A DNA stretch of 14,123 nt, taken from NCBI GenBank assembly GCA_015680635.1, contig JAABOA010000127.1:1-14123 (forward strand). The letters run 5' to 3'. Positions 1-7,654 of the stretch are shown here, piece by piece (position 1 is the first letter of the stretch; every line of letters begins with the position of its first letter). Source of the stretch: Lunasporangiospora selenospora. Taxonomy: Eukaryota > Mortierellomycota > Mortierellomycetes > Mortierellales > Mortierellaceae. The notes under the pieces are model-generated. The model had not been told where the DNA came from. It saw nothing but the letters and a program-made list of their open reading frames with translations, and made no database searches. The translations under genes and the position numbers were made by a program.

Positions 1-129
1 TCAGTATCTGAAATGTAAGAGGAGTGTCGAGAGATGGACTAGAAATTGCATTGCGCAAAAGAAAGTAGAGCAACACCTCTTCTCTCCATCATCTCTCCAC
101 CAAGGCACCAGCACCACCACCTCATCACC

Positions 130-1014
130 ATGTCATCGCAAACATCTCCCAACCCTTCAGTGTCAACAGACCAGACAAGTGGACTGGAGCAGCACACGCA
201 GCCCCCACTCGACACAGTCGACAAGCAACAGGATGGTATCAGCCTTAAGGAGCTCAAGGCCACTCGCTGCCTTACAAGAAAGGCCAACGAAGCCTGGAGG
301 AACAGAATTGGATTCGACTCTCAAAAGGGGCAAAAAAAACGGTACGAGTACGAGATAACGCAACGTCTGATACAAGATATGGAAACAGATCTACAGAGAT
401 TACTACCTGCAGAACGAGAGGATAATAAGAGCTCTGTTCCTGTCCTGGATACTCTTCCGAAGCACGTTGCAAGATACGATGGAAAAAAACAAACGGCGAG
501 AACCTTCCTCAGCCAGTTCCGTCGGTTGATGATAGCGCACCTTGGCGAGGAACAATTTGAGCGACAGTGCGAGCGCCTCATGGTGTCGTGCATCGAAGTA
601 GAGCACTATGCAGTTCAATTCCAAGAAGACCTAAACCTGTACCCTGAAGATTCAAGAGGTTAGAAAACCTGCCAACAAGTTTTCATCAACGCATGCTTGA
701 CTCAAGCCAGAGGGACGATGAGGTTGAATGGTTGACCAAAATAGGGATGCTCAACCAAGAGACATACCATCCGCATCGAGCGAGATCTGCATGTGTATGG
801 TGTAAAGGATGATAACGACTTCATTCTCAACCAGTTAAAAAAATCGATTGGTGCCATGATGTACCCCACACACCACAAAGGAGATCGACAGCAACTGGGT
901 GAAAAAATCGGCGTAGAGATTACGGAGGAGCAATGCAGTGTTGTGGCCAAGCTGGCTAATGCGCTTCGGCATTACGTTGCAAAGCACTGGATCGGCAAGG
1001 AGGCAACAAGCTAG
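130..1014 (+). pseudogene. Degenerate gag-like ORF, probably from a retrotransposon
   Basis: The first open stretch starts best at the ATG at 130 (context TCACCATGTC, after a pyrimidine-rich leader at about 77-120) and runs to a TAG at 661-663, 177 residues. An upstream ATG at 46 would add a less plausible N-terminus. Its middle is charged and helical, and a stretch around 475-580 (PKHVARYDGKK, then FLSQFRRLM) resembles the N-terminal region of Ty3/gypsy-type Gag proteins. That is an impression from memory, not a search. Protein-like sequence continues beyond the stop in two other frames: about 647-811 (includes DDEVEWLTKIGML) and about 745-1014 (includes IRIERDLHVYGVKDDNDF). This suggests two frameshifts, so the copy is dead unless introns repair it. 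I see no LTR, protease or reverse transcriptase. The last segment (about 770-1010) also faintly recalls a BEN-type DNA-binding domain. Confidence 0.4.
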
Positions 1015-1230
1015 GGGGGGACGAAGGCGCCTTTGGCCCACGCTACTTTGCTAGCACCCATGTCCATCATTGCCTACGCCGTTTTAAGAGCGGCCGGGTA
1101 TGCATAGTCCACTCGGTTACTCTGACCGCAGATCTCGCCATCTTCCAGCCATGCATTGCTACTTGGAGCAAAGGGTATCTACGAGGTGCTGGGTGCCAAA
1201 ACACCAGGCCATTTCGATATCAAGTGTTGT

Positions 1231-1394
1231 GGATTACAACATTATAATTTGGAGATAGTAGAAAAGAAAGAGAAGAACCAATTACACAGCCAAAAGGAGA
1301 CGTTTATAGTGTTTTGGATCACAACATTATTGTTTAGAAATAGTAGAAAAGAAAGAGAGGAACCAATTACACAACCAAAAGGAGACGTTTATAG
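1231..1394. repeat. Two-copy tandem duplication, 85-bp period
   Basis: Copy 1 is 1231-1309 and copy 2 is 1316-1394. GGATTACAAC matches GGATCACAAC, GAAAAGAAAG recurs at 1261 and 1346, and CCAAAAGGAGACGTTTATAG recurs exactly, all at an offset of 85. The copies differ at a limited number of positions. Since 85 is not a multiple of 3, the duplication breaks any reading frame across it, in keeping with the surrounding pseudogene. Confidence 0.9.
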
Positions 1395-1708
1395 ACATTT
1401 TGGGGGCTGAAGGGGCCAGTGTAAATACTGATCCCTCCCCAAGAACAAACCACAATCCAACTTCACAGACATCTTTGTCCTCCTTTATTTCATACCACTT
1501 GGATATCTCCAAATTACCAGAAGACAGGATTGTCTTTGCAGGTACAGGCCCAGTGATTAGGACGATGAGTGTGATCTGTTCACAGACACTAGGCAAGTTC
1601 AAGACGCATATCAACCGTTATGCTGTACTCTGTGGTAAGGTGCATGAGGCAGATACAAGTAGTAGTTTCTGTCAACTCTCAAAGGGCACATGTCTAACAG
1701 TATTTTGA
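1368..1708 (+). pseudogene. Transposon-like protein remnant
   Basis: An open frame, without a clear start, enters from the second copy of the 85-bp duplication and ends with TGA at 1706-1708. The translation is protein-like rather than low-complexity: a Ser/Thr/Pro stretch, then a hydrophobic core around 1515-1620 containing DRIVFAGTGPVIRTMSV, followed by KFKTHINRYAVLCG. The core resembles the first RuvC strand of TnpB/Fanzor-type transposon nucleases (family form roughly DPGxRT or DNGxxT), but here the Asp and Gly positions read G and V, so such a site would be dead. The family guess is weak. Together with the upstream frame at 1156-1410 it may be one element split by the 85-bp duplication. 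Confidence 0.25.
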
Positions 1709-1936
1709 ACGATCAATAGGCACAGAAGTGGATGAGGAGAAGACCTTAGGGTATTCTAATCCTGAGCCATAGTCACCACCTCCGGATCTGGGGTCATTAG
1801 TAAAGAAAGTGGCCAATGCATGAGGTTGAAGGTAGATAGTGGAGTTGGAGGGGACCCTGCAGACAAGTGTCTTCCATGCCAGGAGAGCTCTTCATTGCCC
1901 GCCACATGCTTCGCCACCGACACACATACAAACGCC

Positions 1937-2028
1937 CTCACATCTCTCTCACACACACTCTCTCGCTCCGCATCTTTTTTGTCTCTCTCTCTCTTCCTCT
2001 CTCCCTTGCTCAAATGGTGTCTCTCCCA
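1937..2028 (+). other. Pyrimidine-rich CT/CA tract
   Basis: Long runs of CT and CA dinucleotides, including CACACACTCTCTCGC and TCTCTCTCTCTTCC. The open frames crossing it in all three plus frames are low-complexity products of the tract. It could be a 5' leader or promoter element, as pyrimidine-rich leaders also precede the small genes at 4151 and 4809, but I see no convincing gene directly downstream. Confidence 0.6.
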
Positions 2029-2029
2029 C

Positions 2030-2045
2030 TTTTGGGTACCCAAAA
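2030..2045. other. 16-bp perfect palindrome
   Basis: TTTTGGGTACCCAAAA is a perfect dyad centred on GGTACC. It sits just after the CT-rich tract. It may be a dimeric regulator site; function is unknown. Confidence 0.5.
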
Positions 2046-2218
2046 AGTTCTCACTTTCTTCTGATATCTGCGTAGCTCTTTCACTCTGACCTCCCGCACT
2101 CCACTTCTATGCAGCATTCATGATATGTGCAAACCCACAATTGTTCTTCTAACTACCACTACTATTAACGATCTCTCTTTGCGCCTCAATAGCCATCCGA
2201 CTGTATAATCGATTTTAG

Positions 2219-2405
2219 ATTTCAAATCAACACAGCAAGGAAACATGTTAGGGCACAGTATGACAGGATGGTACATAAGAATGGCACTTACCATCAAAGT
2301 CAAGCAATGGAGTATGGTTTAGAAAAATGATTCAAGGTACCGAGAACAGGATACTATTAAAACGATGCTGAACGCTACCACGGTGTATATTGCAAGATGA
2401 ACATT
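2219..2405 (+). pseudogene. Short coding remnant, possibly from a transposon
   Basis: From about 2219 a frame reads TARKHVRAQYDRMVHKNG and then SQAMEYGLEK, stopping at TGA 2327-2329. Protein-like sequence resumes in other frames (FKVPRTGYY, then DAERYHGVYCKM to about 2405). The order 'basic helix, then KVPR, then a short beta-like segment' resembles the C-terminal end of some eukaryotic transposon and integrase proteins. This is a low-confidence inference; no catalytic motif is visible. Repeated stops make an intact gene unlikely. Confidence 0.2.
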
Positions 2406-3000
2406 GAATAGAAATCGCAGCGGACTCAGGAGAGACTGCTCATTCAGTATTGGATACAGGTCATTACATAGTGTACATCATTGAATTTTTGGTATGGTAA
2501 TCTAATAGTAGTGTGGGAGTAATGATAGTTCTGTGTTCCTGAGAATTGATGACGGGCAATGGTGAGTTACCAGCACAATGGGCGGATAGGATTACTCTTT
2601 TAAAAGTTTGTGGGCCTTGCTTTAACATGGAATGTTGGAATAAAGTTAGCTTTCAAACATGTTGGAACAAGGAAACCTGCAATCACCAAGACAGAAATCT
2701 GTACACCACTGACGGGCCTCATCTCTAGCATGCGCCTACAACGTAGACCCTAGCTTACCCAAGTGATACATCCCACTACCAACATTAAATGGAATGTGCG
2801 AAAAGTGTAGAGTGCTGGTGAGTATTTCACAAGCTGCCAGCGATGCAGTGCCATCACCCCCTTGTCTGAAGTGATAGCCAACCGCAGCACAGTGGGCAAC
2901 TCAAAAAATAAAAAAGGAAGAAAGAAAAAAACATTGGAAGAGAGGATGGGGAAGTAAAGGTCACATCTGGAGGAGGTCGTATCCCCCTCCTTGACAAAAT
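2406..3000. other. Region without a convincing gene
   Basis: Only short ORFs occur here (for example 60 codons at 2546-2728) and none has a coding look. A short plus-strand stretch at about 2766-2890 reads HPTTNIKWNVRKV, a stop, then AGEYFTSCQRC. It could be a worn His/Cys zinc-binding segment of an integrase, but it is too short to assign. A purine/A-rich run lies at about 2906-2955. Confidence 0.4.
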
Positions 3001-3009
3001 CTCGCGGCT

Positions 3010-3742
3010 CTAGCCACTACTCAAGAATACGCCTGCACATTTAGTAGACTTTGGTTTGGTCCACATGATGAGAAGTATGGTACAAAAAATAGATGTATTG
3101 AGATCATTTCCACGGGCGGAGCCGCGGGTATCTTCTAGTAATTTCTGAAAGACTCGATTGGAATTAAAGAAAGAGATATTATACAAAAGAGGTCGCTGGC
3201 TACGGATAATGGACTCAAGACTTTTTTTGTCGTCTTGGTCCTGCAAAAGAGTTCCAAGGATACAAATCAGATGGGTCATGTGCTGCCTTGACACTGCGCC
3301 ATTGATGTACACATCTCCTATAGCAAAAGTCACTCTCGAGACATTCCCACACTTCATGCCAAGACCGGCTCTCAATTTCTCCGAGGACTGTATTCTCAGT
3401 CAGATTATCTTTCTTAGCCTCCAAGGATTAACTGTTGGGCAACCTTTCCGTGGATCCGTCCATTCTCCCATTGGATGCAAATCTCACGCTCAAACATCAA
3501 ATTTCTGATTTCATCGTTAGTGTGGACACACATGTTTGCCACCCCACCAAAAGTCAATAACCCAAAGAGACAAATCAGGTTGTTCTAATGTGTGCCGCGC
3601 TAGTGTGCTGCTGTGCTACTGTGCATTGATATTTGCTTTCCCACATACAACACCCCTTCCTTTGACCTGCATATCTACCCTACTTGGACTCAAATATTTT
3701 TCCAAGGGCTGTTCCTTCAGCCAGATTTTCTTTCTTGCCCCA
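3010..3742 (-). pseudogene. Multiply frameshifted minus-strand pseudogene
   Basis: Protein-like sequence runs on the minus strand but changes frame repeatedly. About 3539-3420 reads ANMCVHTNDEIRNLMF and later QWENGRIHGKVAQQL, then stops. The next frame carries AKKDNLTENTVLGEIESRS (about 3419-3363). A further frame carries GDVYINGAVSRQHM and the helical DDKKSLESIIRSQ, ending with TGA/TAG codons near 3010. Upstream, at about 3742-3700, a second diverged copy of one segment encodes KKENLAEGTALGKI, so part of the gene was duplicated about 321 bp away. I do not recognise the family. The longest single open stretch, 3010-3375, is not a full gene. Confidence 0.35.
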
Positions 3743-3754
3743 TGAAACTACTCT

Positions 3755-3885
3755 ATTGAGTTGAGTCCACTAGTCGCAAAAACCTTCGTCAACTCAACTC
3801 ATGAGTCCACGAGATGAATAAACCTTCGACTTAACTCATGGTTACACGAGTCAGGAAAAATTAAAACTCAACTCAACTCATGAGA
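3755..3885. repeat. Short ACTCAACTCA-type repeats, direct and inverted
   Basis: AACCTTCG followed by an AACTCA/TCATG segment occurs at 3781 and again at 3821 (40-bp period, imperfect). AACTCAACTCATGAG recurs at about 3871, and the inverse TTGAGTTGAGT lies at about 3756. One copy includes the 10-bp palindrome ACTCATGAGT near 3798. It lies about 270-400 bp upstream of the ORF at 4151. Confidence 0.6.
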
Positions 3886-4057
3886 CCAAGTAAAAAGGAG
3901 GACCCAAGACAAATGCAAAGGATTTGGCACAAGGAACCACATTAAATGACAATCCAAGGCAGCTGCAATAGGAGCAGGCAGGCGCATTTTCTCGGCCGCT
4001 CCTGTGCTCCGCCCAAATTTTGCTTCACGATACATGTGATGTGGCCTTTTTTTATTT

Positions 4058-4101
4058 TTTATTTAAAAACCTTTTCCCAGTTTCTTCTCCCAGTTTCTTC
4101 T
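4058..4101 (+). promoter_or_regulatory. TATA-like element and duplicated CT leader of the 4151 gene
   Basis: TATTTAAAAACC at about 4060-4071 resembles a TATA box about 85 bp before the ATG. It is followed by a 13-bp perfect tandem duplication of CCCAGTTTCTTCT (4076-4088 and 4089-4101) and more pyrimidine-rich leader up to the start codon. Confidence 0.45.
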
Positions 4102-4150
4102 CTTCTGCCTTACCTTCCTCACCCTACCAACCTACAAGAAACTATTTCTC

Positions 4151-4489
4151 ATGAAGATCATTATACTGAAGACCATTCGAAATTTCGGATTCTCCAGCGG
4201 GAAGTATCAAGGCTCCGTAAAGCTTCTTTTAACTGCCAACGATGAGATTACCGAGGAGACCAATTATTTTGAGCACACGTACTTGGCACTCCTCATCCCA
4301 TATGGTTTATGGACGAGATACGTAGCCGACGTAACATTTGCCCAATTCAGATATACGATTATAGTAAATTTTGGATTGGTAGGCAGCAAAGTCGCGACGA
4401 TATCGAAAGACGGTCTTCCTATCCCCCTTGACAAAGTAACTATAACTTATGGTCAAGATAGCATAGTGATACTAGATGACTATTCCTAG
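4151..4489 (+). CDS. Small orphan protein, 112 aa, function unknown
   Basis: A single uninterrupted ORF starts at ATG 4151 (TTTCTCATGAAG) and ends at TAG 4487-4489. A TATA-like box, a pyrimidine-rich leader and a downstream AATAAA (4533-4538) give it the frame of a real transcription unit, unlike most ORFs nearby. The protein has no signal peptide despite a hydrophobic start (MKIIIL). It alternates hydrophobic and polar residues in a way that suggests beta strands (for example GSVKLLLTAND, RYTIIVNFGLVG, KVTITYG, DSIVILDDYS at the C-terminus). It has no cysteines and is acidic near the end. I recognise no family. It could be a lineage-specific gene or a fragment of a larger one. Confidence 0.45.
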   Translation: MKIIILKTIRNFGFSSGKYQGSVKLLLTANDEITEETNYFEHTYLALLIPYGLWTRYVADVTFAQFRYTIIVNFGLVGSKVATISKDGLPIPLDKVTITYGQDSIVILDDYS

Positions 4490-4506
4490 GATATACAGTC
4501 CATCTC

Positions 4507-4538
4507 TCTCTCATTATTGAGAGATAAACATTAATAAA
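4507..4538 (+). terminator. Hairpin plus AATAAA poly(A) signal
   Basis: TCTCTCA and TGAGAGA (4507-4513, 4518-4524) form a perfect 7-bp stem with a TTAT loop 18 bp after the stop of the 4151 gene. The canonical AATAAA follows at 4533-4538. Confidence 0.45.
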
Positions 4539-4674
4539 TGTTCATATTATGGACAAGTTTTGGGTAGTAGAAGAGTCCTTTAGCAACGACATGTTTCATC
4601 TTGTGAAGCTACGACGACAAACGAGATGAGTAAAATCTGACAAACACATGTAGTCCTCGTCAAAAAGCCTCATA

Positions 4675-4711
4675 AACCCAGTTTACTCGTCACTGGGTTG
4701 ATTAAATAAGG
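4675..4711 (+). promoter_or_regulatory. Hairpin and TATA-like box before the 4809 gene
   Basis: AACCCAG (4675-4681) pairs with CTGGGTT (4693-4699). The right arm abuts GATTAAATAAGG, a TATA-like sequence about 100 bp before ATG 4809, and a CT-rich leader (about 4712-4760) follows. The layout repeats that of the 4151 gene. Confidence 0.35.
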
Positions 4712-4808
4712 CCTCTTATCCTCTATCCACTTTCTCTCCTTGCATATTTTCTCCTGCTTTGATTCTTAAGATTCGTGTATCCAATTCAGTGGTGAGTAAA
4801 CTAATTTG

Positions 4809-5014
4809 ATGGTACTTTTTGTTGAGGACTCTATTATGACAGTTACGCCCAGTGTCATAAAGGACTTTGGTGAGCATAACCTAATAGATCAGTTATCGAG
4901 TAGAGCTTTGAGACGGTGGAGGACAATTGCTGACTATGAGAACTTAAAGCAGCTCTCCAGGACCTGAGAGATCAGTTTCAGGGCTTTCGTCCGGATAAGA
5001 TGCGCTTGTGTTGA
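4809..5014 (+). pseudogene. Small gene broken by a one-base frameshift
   Basis: From ATG 4809 the frame reads 52 residues (starts MVLFVEDSIMTVTP, contains SSRALRRWRTIADYE) and stops at TGA near 4965. Just before that stop a second frame becomes strongly protein-like, reading ELKAALQDLRDQFQGFRPDK and stopping at 5012-5014. The two join naturally after DYE if one base is missing near 4940, giving a mixed then coiled-coil-like protein of about 68 residues. No GT-AG pair bridges the change, so a deletion (or a base-call error) is more likely than an intron. Family unknown. Confidence 0.35.
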
Positions 5015-5103
5015 GTAAAAACCACATGAGGACATCAACAAACCAATCACAAACAAAACTCGATCAAAAATTCACCTTGTATGACCCTGAGAAAATTTTG
5101 TTG

Positions 5104-5625
5104 ATGCTATTGGTCACAACGACTCTTGCCGTTTTGGCTCACGAAGATTGCAGGTCAGCTGCTGTGCTTTGTTATCACCGACTGCATAGTTTTTCAGCCT
5201 GCTTGAGTCCTTCACATAGATTTCTTGTTTAATCCCTTCAAATTAAATGGCCAGCCACCACTTGGATAGCAGTCAACCATCCTTTCTTGAGCATAACACT
5301 CGAATCTCAATTATGTCAAATACTGTAAAATTTATTCAGGATGGCGAGGACTCTATACCGTGTTCCCACGTTCGCGGTCATTGATAGTTCTGTTTATTCA
5401 ACGGCGAGACACCCATTTTTCTACATGTCCTCTCGCCCTCATTTTTTTTTTATCAAATCCAATGTAAATAGCGATGGACCTACCTCATTTTGTTCATCAG
5501 TTCTCACTCTTCAACAGCACATTCCAATTATCAATGGAAGATTTTCGGCCACGTTTACAATATTTTTTCTTGTTACCCTTCCACTGACACTAACCAAGGC
5601 TTTAACTCTTTCCATAACTATTTAA
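5104..5625 (+). CDS. Possible secreted protein with signal-peptide exon (speculative)
   Basis: ATG 5104 opens a typical signal peptide, MLLVTTTLAVLAHEDC, that runs into a donor-like CAG|GTCAGC at 5153/5154. A possible acceptor TTTATTCAG ends at 5339. Joining 5104-5153 to 5340-5625 keeps the frame and adds 95 codons to a TAA just upstream of the 5627 gene. The second exon is rich in Phe, Ser and Thr, ends hydrophobic, and does not look strongly coding, so the joined frame may be chance (one in three). The signal peptide is the firmest part. The exon might instead splice elsewhere or be a remnant. Confidence 0.2.
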
Positions 5626-5626
5626 G

Positions 5627-6214
5627 ATGTTGAGGCCCTACTTTCTTTTTGTCTAGGTGGCCGTAGCCAGTATCCTGTCATCAGCTGCTGGTTCACCGTT
5701 AAACTACACAGACAATAGTTTGTCTGTATTCGATGATCCTATCCATACCCAAGAAATTTGCGCAATTGTTGCCACTGCAGTTGCTCTATTTAATCAAATC
5801 CCCTGGTCAGACCTAGGCAAAATCGCATCTAACGAACAGCACAAGTGCATTGCTCAGTTGACTTTTCAAGGAAACTGTGCATCGAACAGAGGAGCTGCTC
5901 TAACAAGCGAGTGCGGCTGCTGCTTCCGATCTTCTATTGGATTGAGCCCACATGAAACCAAGGAGAGGATGTCATTGATTGTCAGCATAAATCCATGGGC
6001 TAGGCATCAGGTTTTTGTTTCCTTACAAAATAACGGAGACGCAATTCTCGAAATGAATTGTCGAGGAGATAAAAAGGTGACATGTCTACCTTATTCGACG
6101 GGAGGACCAAACGGACCCCCTACTCAGACTTCTCAGAGTCTGAATAGATATAAAAGCAAGCCAGCTCCATGCGAGACACATCCTCCATACTGCAATCGTG
6201 TGCCTCTCGATTAG
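5627..6214 (+). pseudogene. Cysteine-rich secreted protein with a TAG inside its signal peptide
   Basis: The open frame 5657-6214 (185 codons after the stop, no natural ATG at its head) encodes ten cysteines, including ECGCC, an N-glycosylation site NYTD and a Pro-rich tail KPAPCETHPPYC. Directly upstream and in the same frame, ATG 5627 reads MLRPYFLFV, then TAG (5654-5656), then VAVASILSSAAGS. Reading through the TAG gives a textbook signal peptide (basic start, hydrophobic core, SAA|G cleavage). So either a single base change (for example from TTG or TGG) killed the gene, or the stop is read through. Alternatively TTTTTGTCTAG|G is a 3' splice site and the first exon lies further upstream. 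AATAAA lies at 6365-6370. It converges on the minus-strand gene ending at 6475, which has a related tail. Family not recognised; effector-like by composition only. Confidence 0.5.
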
Positions 6215-6223
6215 TGTCGAGAG
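6204..6223. other. Hairpin spanning the stop codon
   Basis: CTCTCGA (6204-6210) and TCGAGAG (6217-6223) form a perfect 7-bp stem with loop TTAGTG, which contains the TAG stop of the 5627 gene. Confidence 0.5.
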
Positions 6224-6474
6224 TGATTGAAGGAGACGATCGGTGGGTGACCCCCCTTTTGACGCCTTTTCTGTAAAGTTAGTCGACACATAGGTTGACC
6301 AACCTGTCTTTTTGTAGTTAAAAAGGTTTATCTTTGTTTTGATAACTTTTCAGCTCTATGCAAAAATAAAAGATAGATACATATCCTGAGGTGCGGTTGG
6401 ATTGTGAGAGGCGACGCTATAATGCATAGGAGTAGCTAGACTGGTGTATGGTGGACTATGTCTACAAAGCACAA

Positions 6475-7555
6475 CTAAACAGGTTTGGATGCAGCATGAG
6501 TGCAGCATGGAGGGCGAGTTTCACATGGGGCTGGCTTACAGGGCTTATCTCCTTTGTCTAAAACGAAACATTAAAACGCATCAAGGTTAACGTGTATAAA
6601 TTGTACACTGCCATAAAAGATTACGGGCAAAGCGTATCACTCTCAACACACCTTCCTCCTGGTCGCTCCTGTTTTTAGTATAAGAAATTGAGATGATTTC
6701 TTCATCTGAAATGGCTGAAGACTCTTCGTCCAATCGAAGCTCATTGTTGCCTGTGATAAACAAAGTTAGCCTATTTGATGCTTAGTGAGATGTCAAATAA
6801 GCGCTTCACATGTACTTGAGAAGAAAGCGTACCATGCTCCTTGAACTCCGGATTGACGGTGTCTGTCGGTTCTTCACTCAGCTCGGAATTAATGTTGGCA
6901 CTCTGAAGACCTAAGTCGTTTAACCAATGTGTACAGTAAGTATGAGGTATCACAGTTAGCACAGGTATGAATTCAGGCGTTCCAGTGGTGGTCCACTCAA
7001 TCTGTGCATAGACACTGATTCCAGCAAGTAAAAGATTCTTTCGGCATTCACAGCAGCTGGAGGCCCCACCTTGGTCCTTTGCTCGCTATAGTGAGATGTT
7101 GATAATGGCCGTTGAATGTTACTCACATGTAAGAAAGGTCACTCGAAGCAACAGCAGAACGGAAATATATCACAAAAGATCATTACTCATACCAAGTTTT
7201 GTTCAAGATCGTCCTTGTACGATCGCTGGGTAATTAATTTTTCTTTTCTAATAAATGATTGGCGATTAATCCTAGACTTGGCGTCGTCCTTTGCAATATC
7301 TACAACTTGATCTCGAAAAATGCCACCATACAAATCATGTAGCGACCTCGCAAAGCTGCGAACATCCCTTGGTACTGGCTTAAACTTTGCGAGGTTTCCA
7401 ATAGCAGAGAGGAATGAATTTTCATCTTTACCAGTGGCTGTCATGAACCCTTGTAAACTCCAGTCCGCGACATTGGTAGCCTTGAAGTAAGGGTGCGTTT
7501 TAATGCCGCCAGGAAGTGTGACGGTGACACCTGTGTATTTGGGGAGATGAGCCAT
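6475..7555 (-). CDS. Four-exon gene, 265 aa, unknown function, Cys/His motif
   Basis: Proposed exons (minus): 7555-7193, 7085-6833, 6750-6652, 6557-6475. All phases agree (0, 1, 1) and the total is 798 nt including TAG. Starts at MAHLPKYTG; an in-frame ATG at 7564 would add three residues but straddles an acceptor-like TATGCAG. Exon 1 encodes a mixed globular region (GFMTATGKDENSF, DLYGGIFRDQVVDIAKDDAK) ending in basic residues. Exon 2 has CCEC and, about 36 residues later, CTH, a possible zinc site. Exon 3 is acidic with EEIISIS, which looks like a SUMO-interaction motif. Exon 4 gives a Cys/Pro tail, KPAPCETRPPCC, matching the tail of the convergent 5627 gene. The third intron uses a weak GTGTGT donor; without it the frame ends at a TAA at 6587. 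No signal peptide. Family not recognised. Confidence 0.55.
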
Positions 7556-7654
7556 GAGCTGCATATATCATCAAGAGTGATATTAGAAGAAGCAAAGCTT
7601 GAGGGAGTTAGGTATGATGTGCCTATACTACTGTTGTAATCAATGCTACATGCG

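Noticed and set aside
1820-2089. Three overlapping plus-strand ORFs
   Set aside because: All cross the CT/CA-rich tract and encode low-complexity Ser/Leu/His runs in every frame.
3946-4245. Plus-strand ORF of 99 codons upstream of the 4151 gene
   Set aside because: It covers the TATA-like box and CT leader, overlaps the 4151 ORF in another frame, and has no protein-like pattern.
5657-5659. GTG at 5657 as a start codon for the cysteine-rich protein
   Set aside because: GTG starts are rare in eukaryotic nuclear genes, and the residues just upstream complete a signal peptide; a nonsense lesion or a splice junction explains it better.
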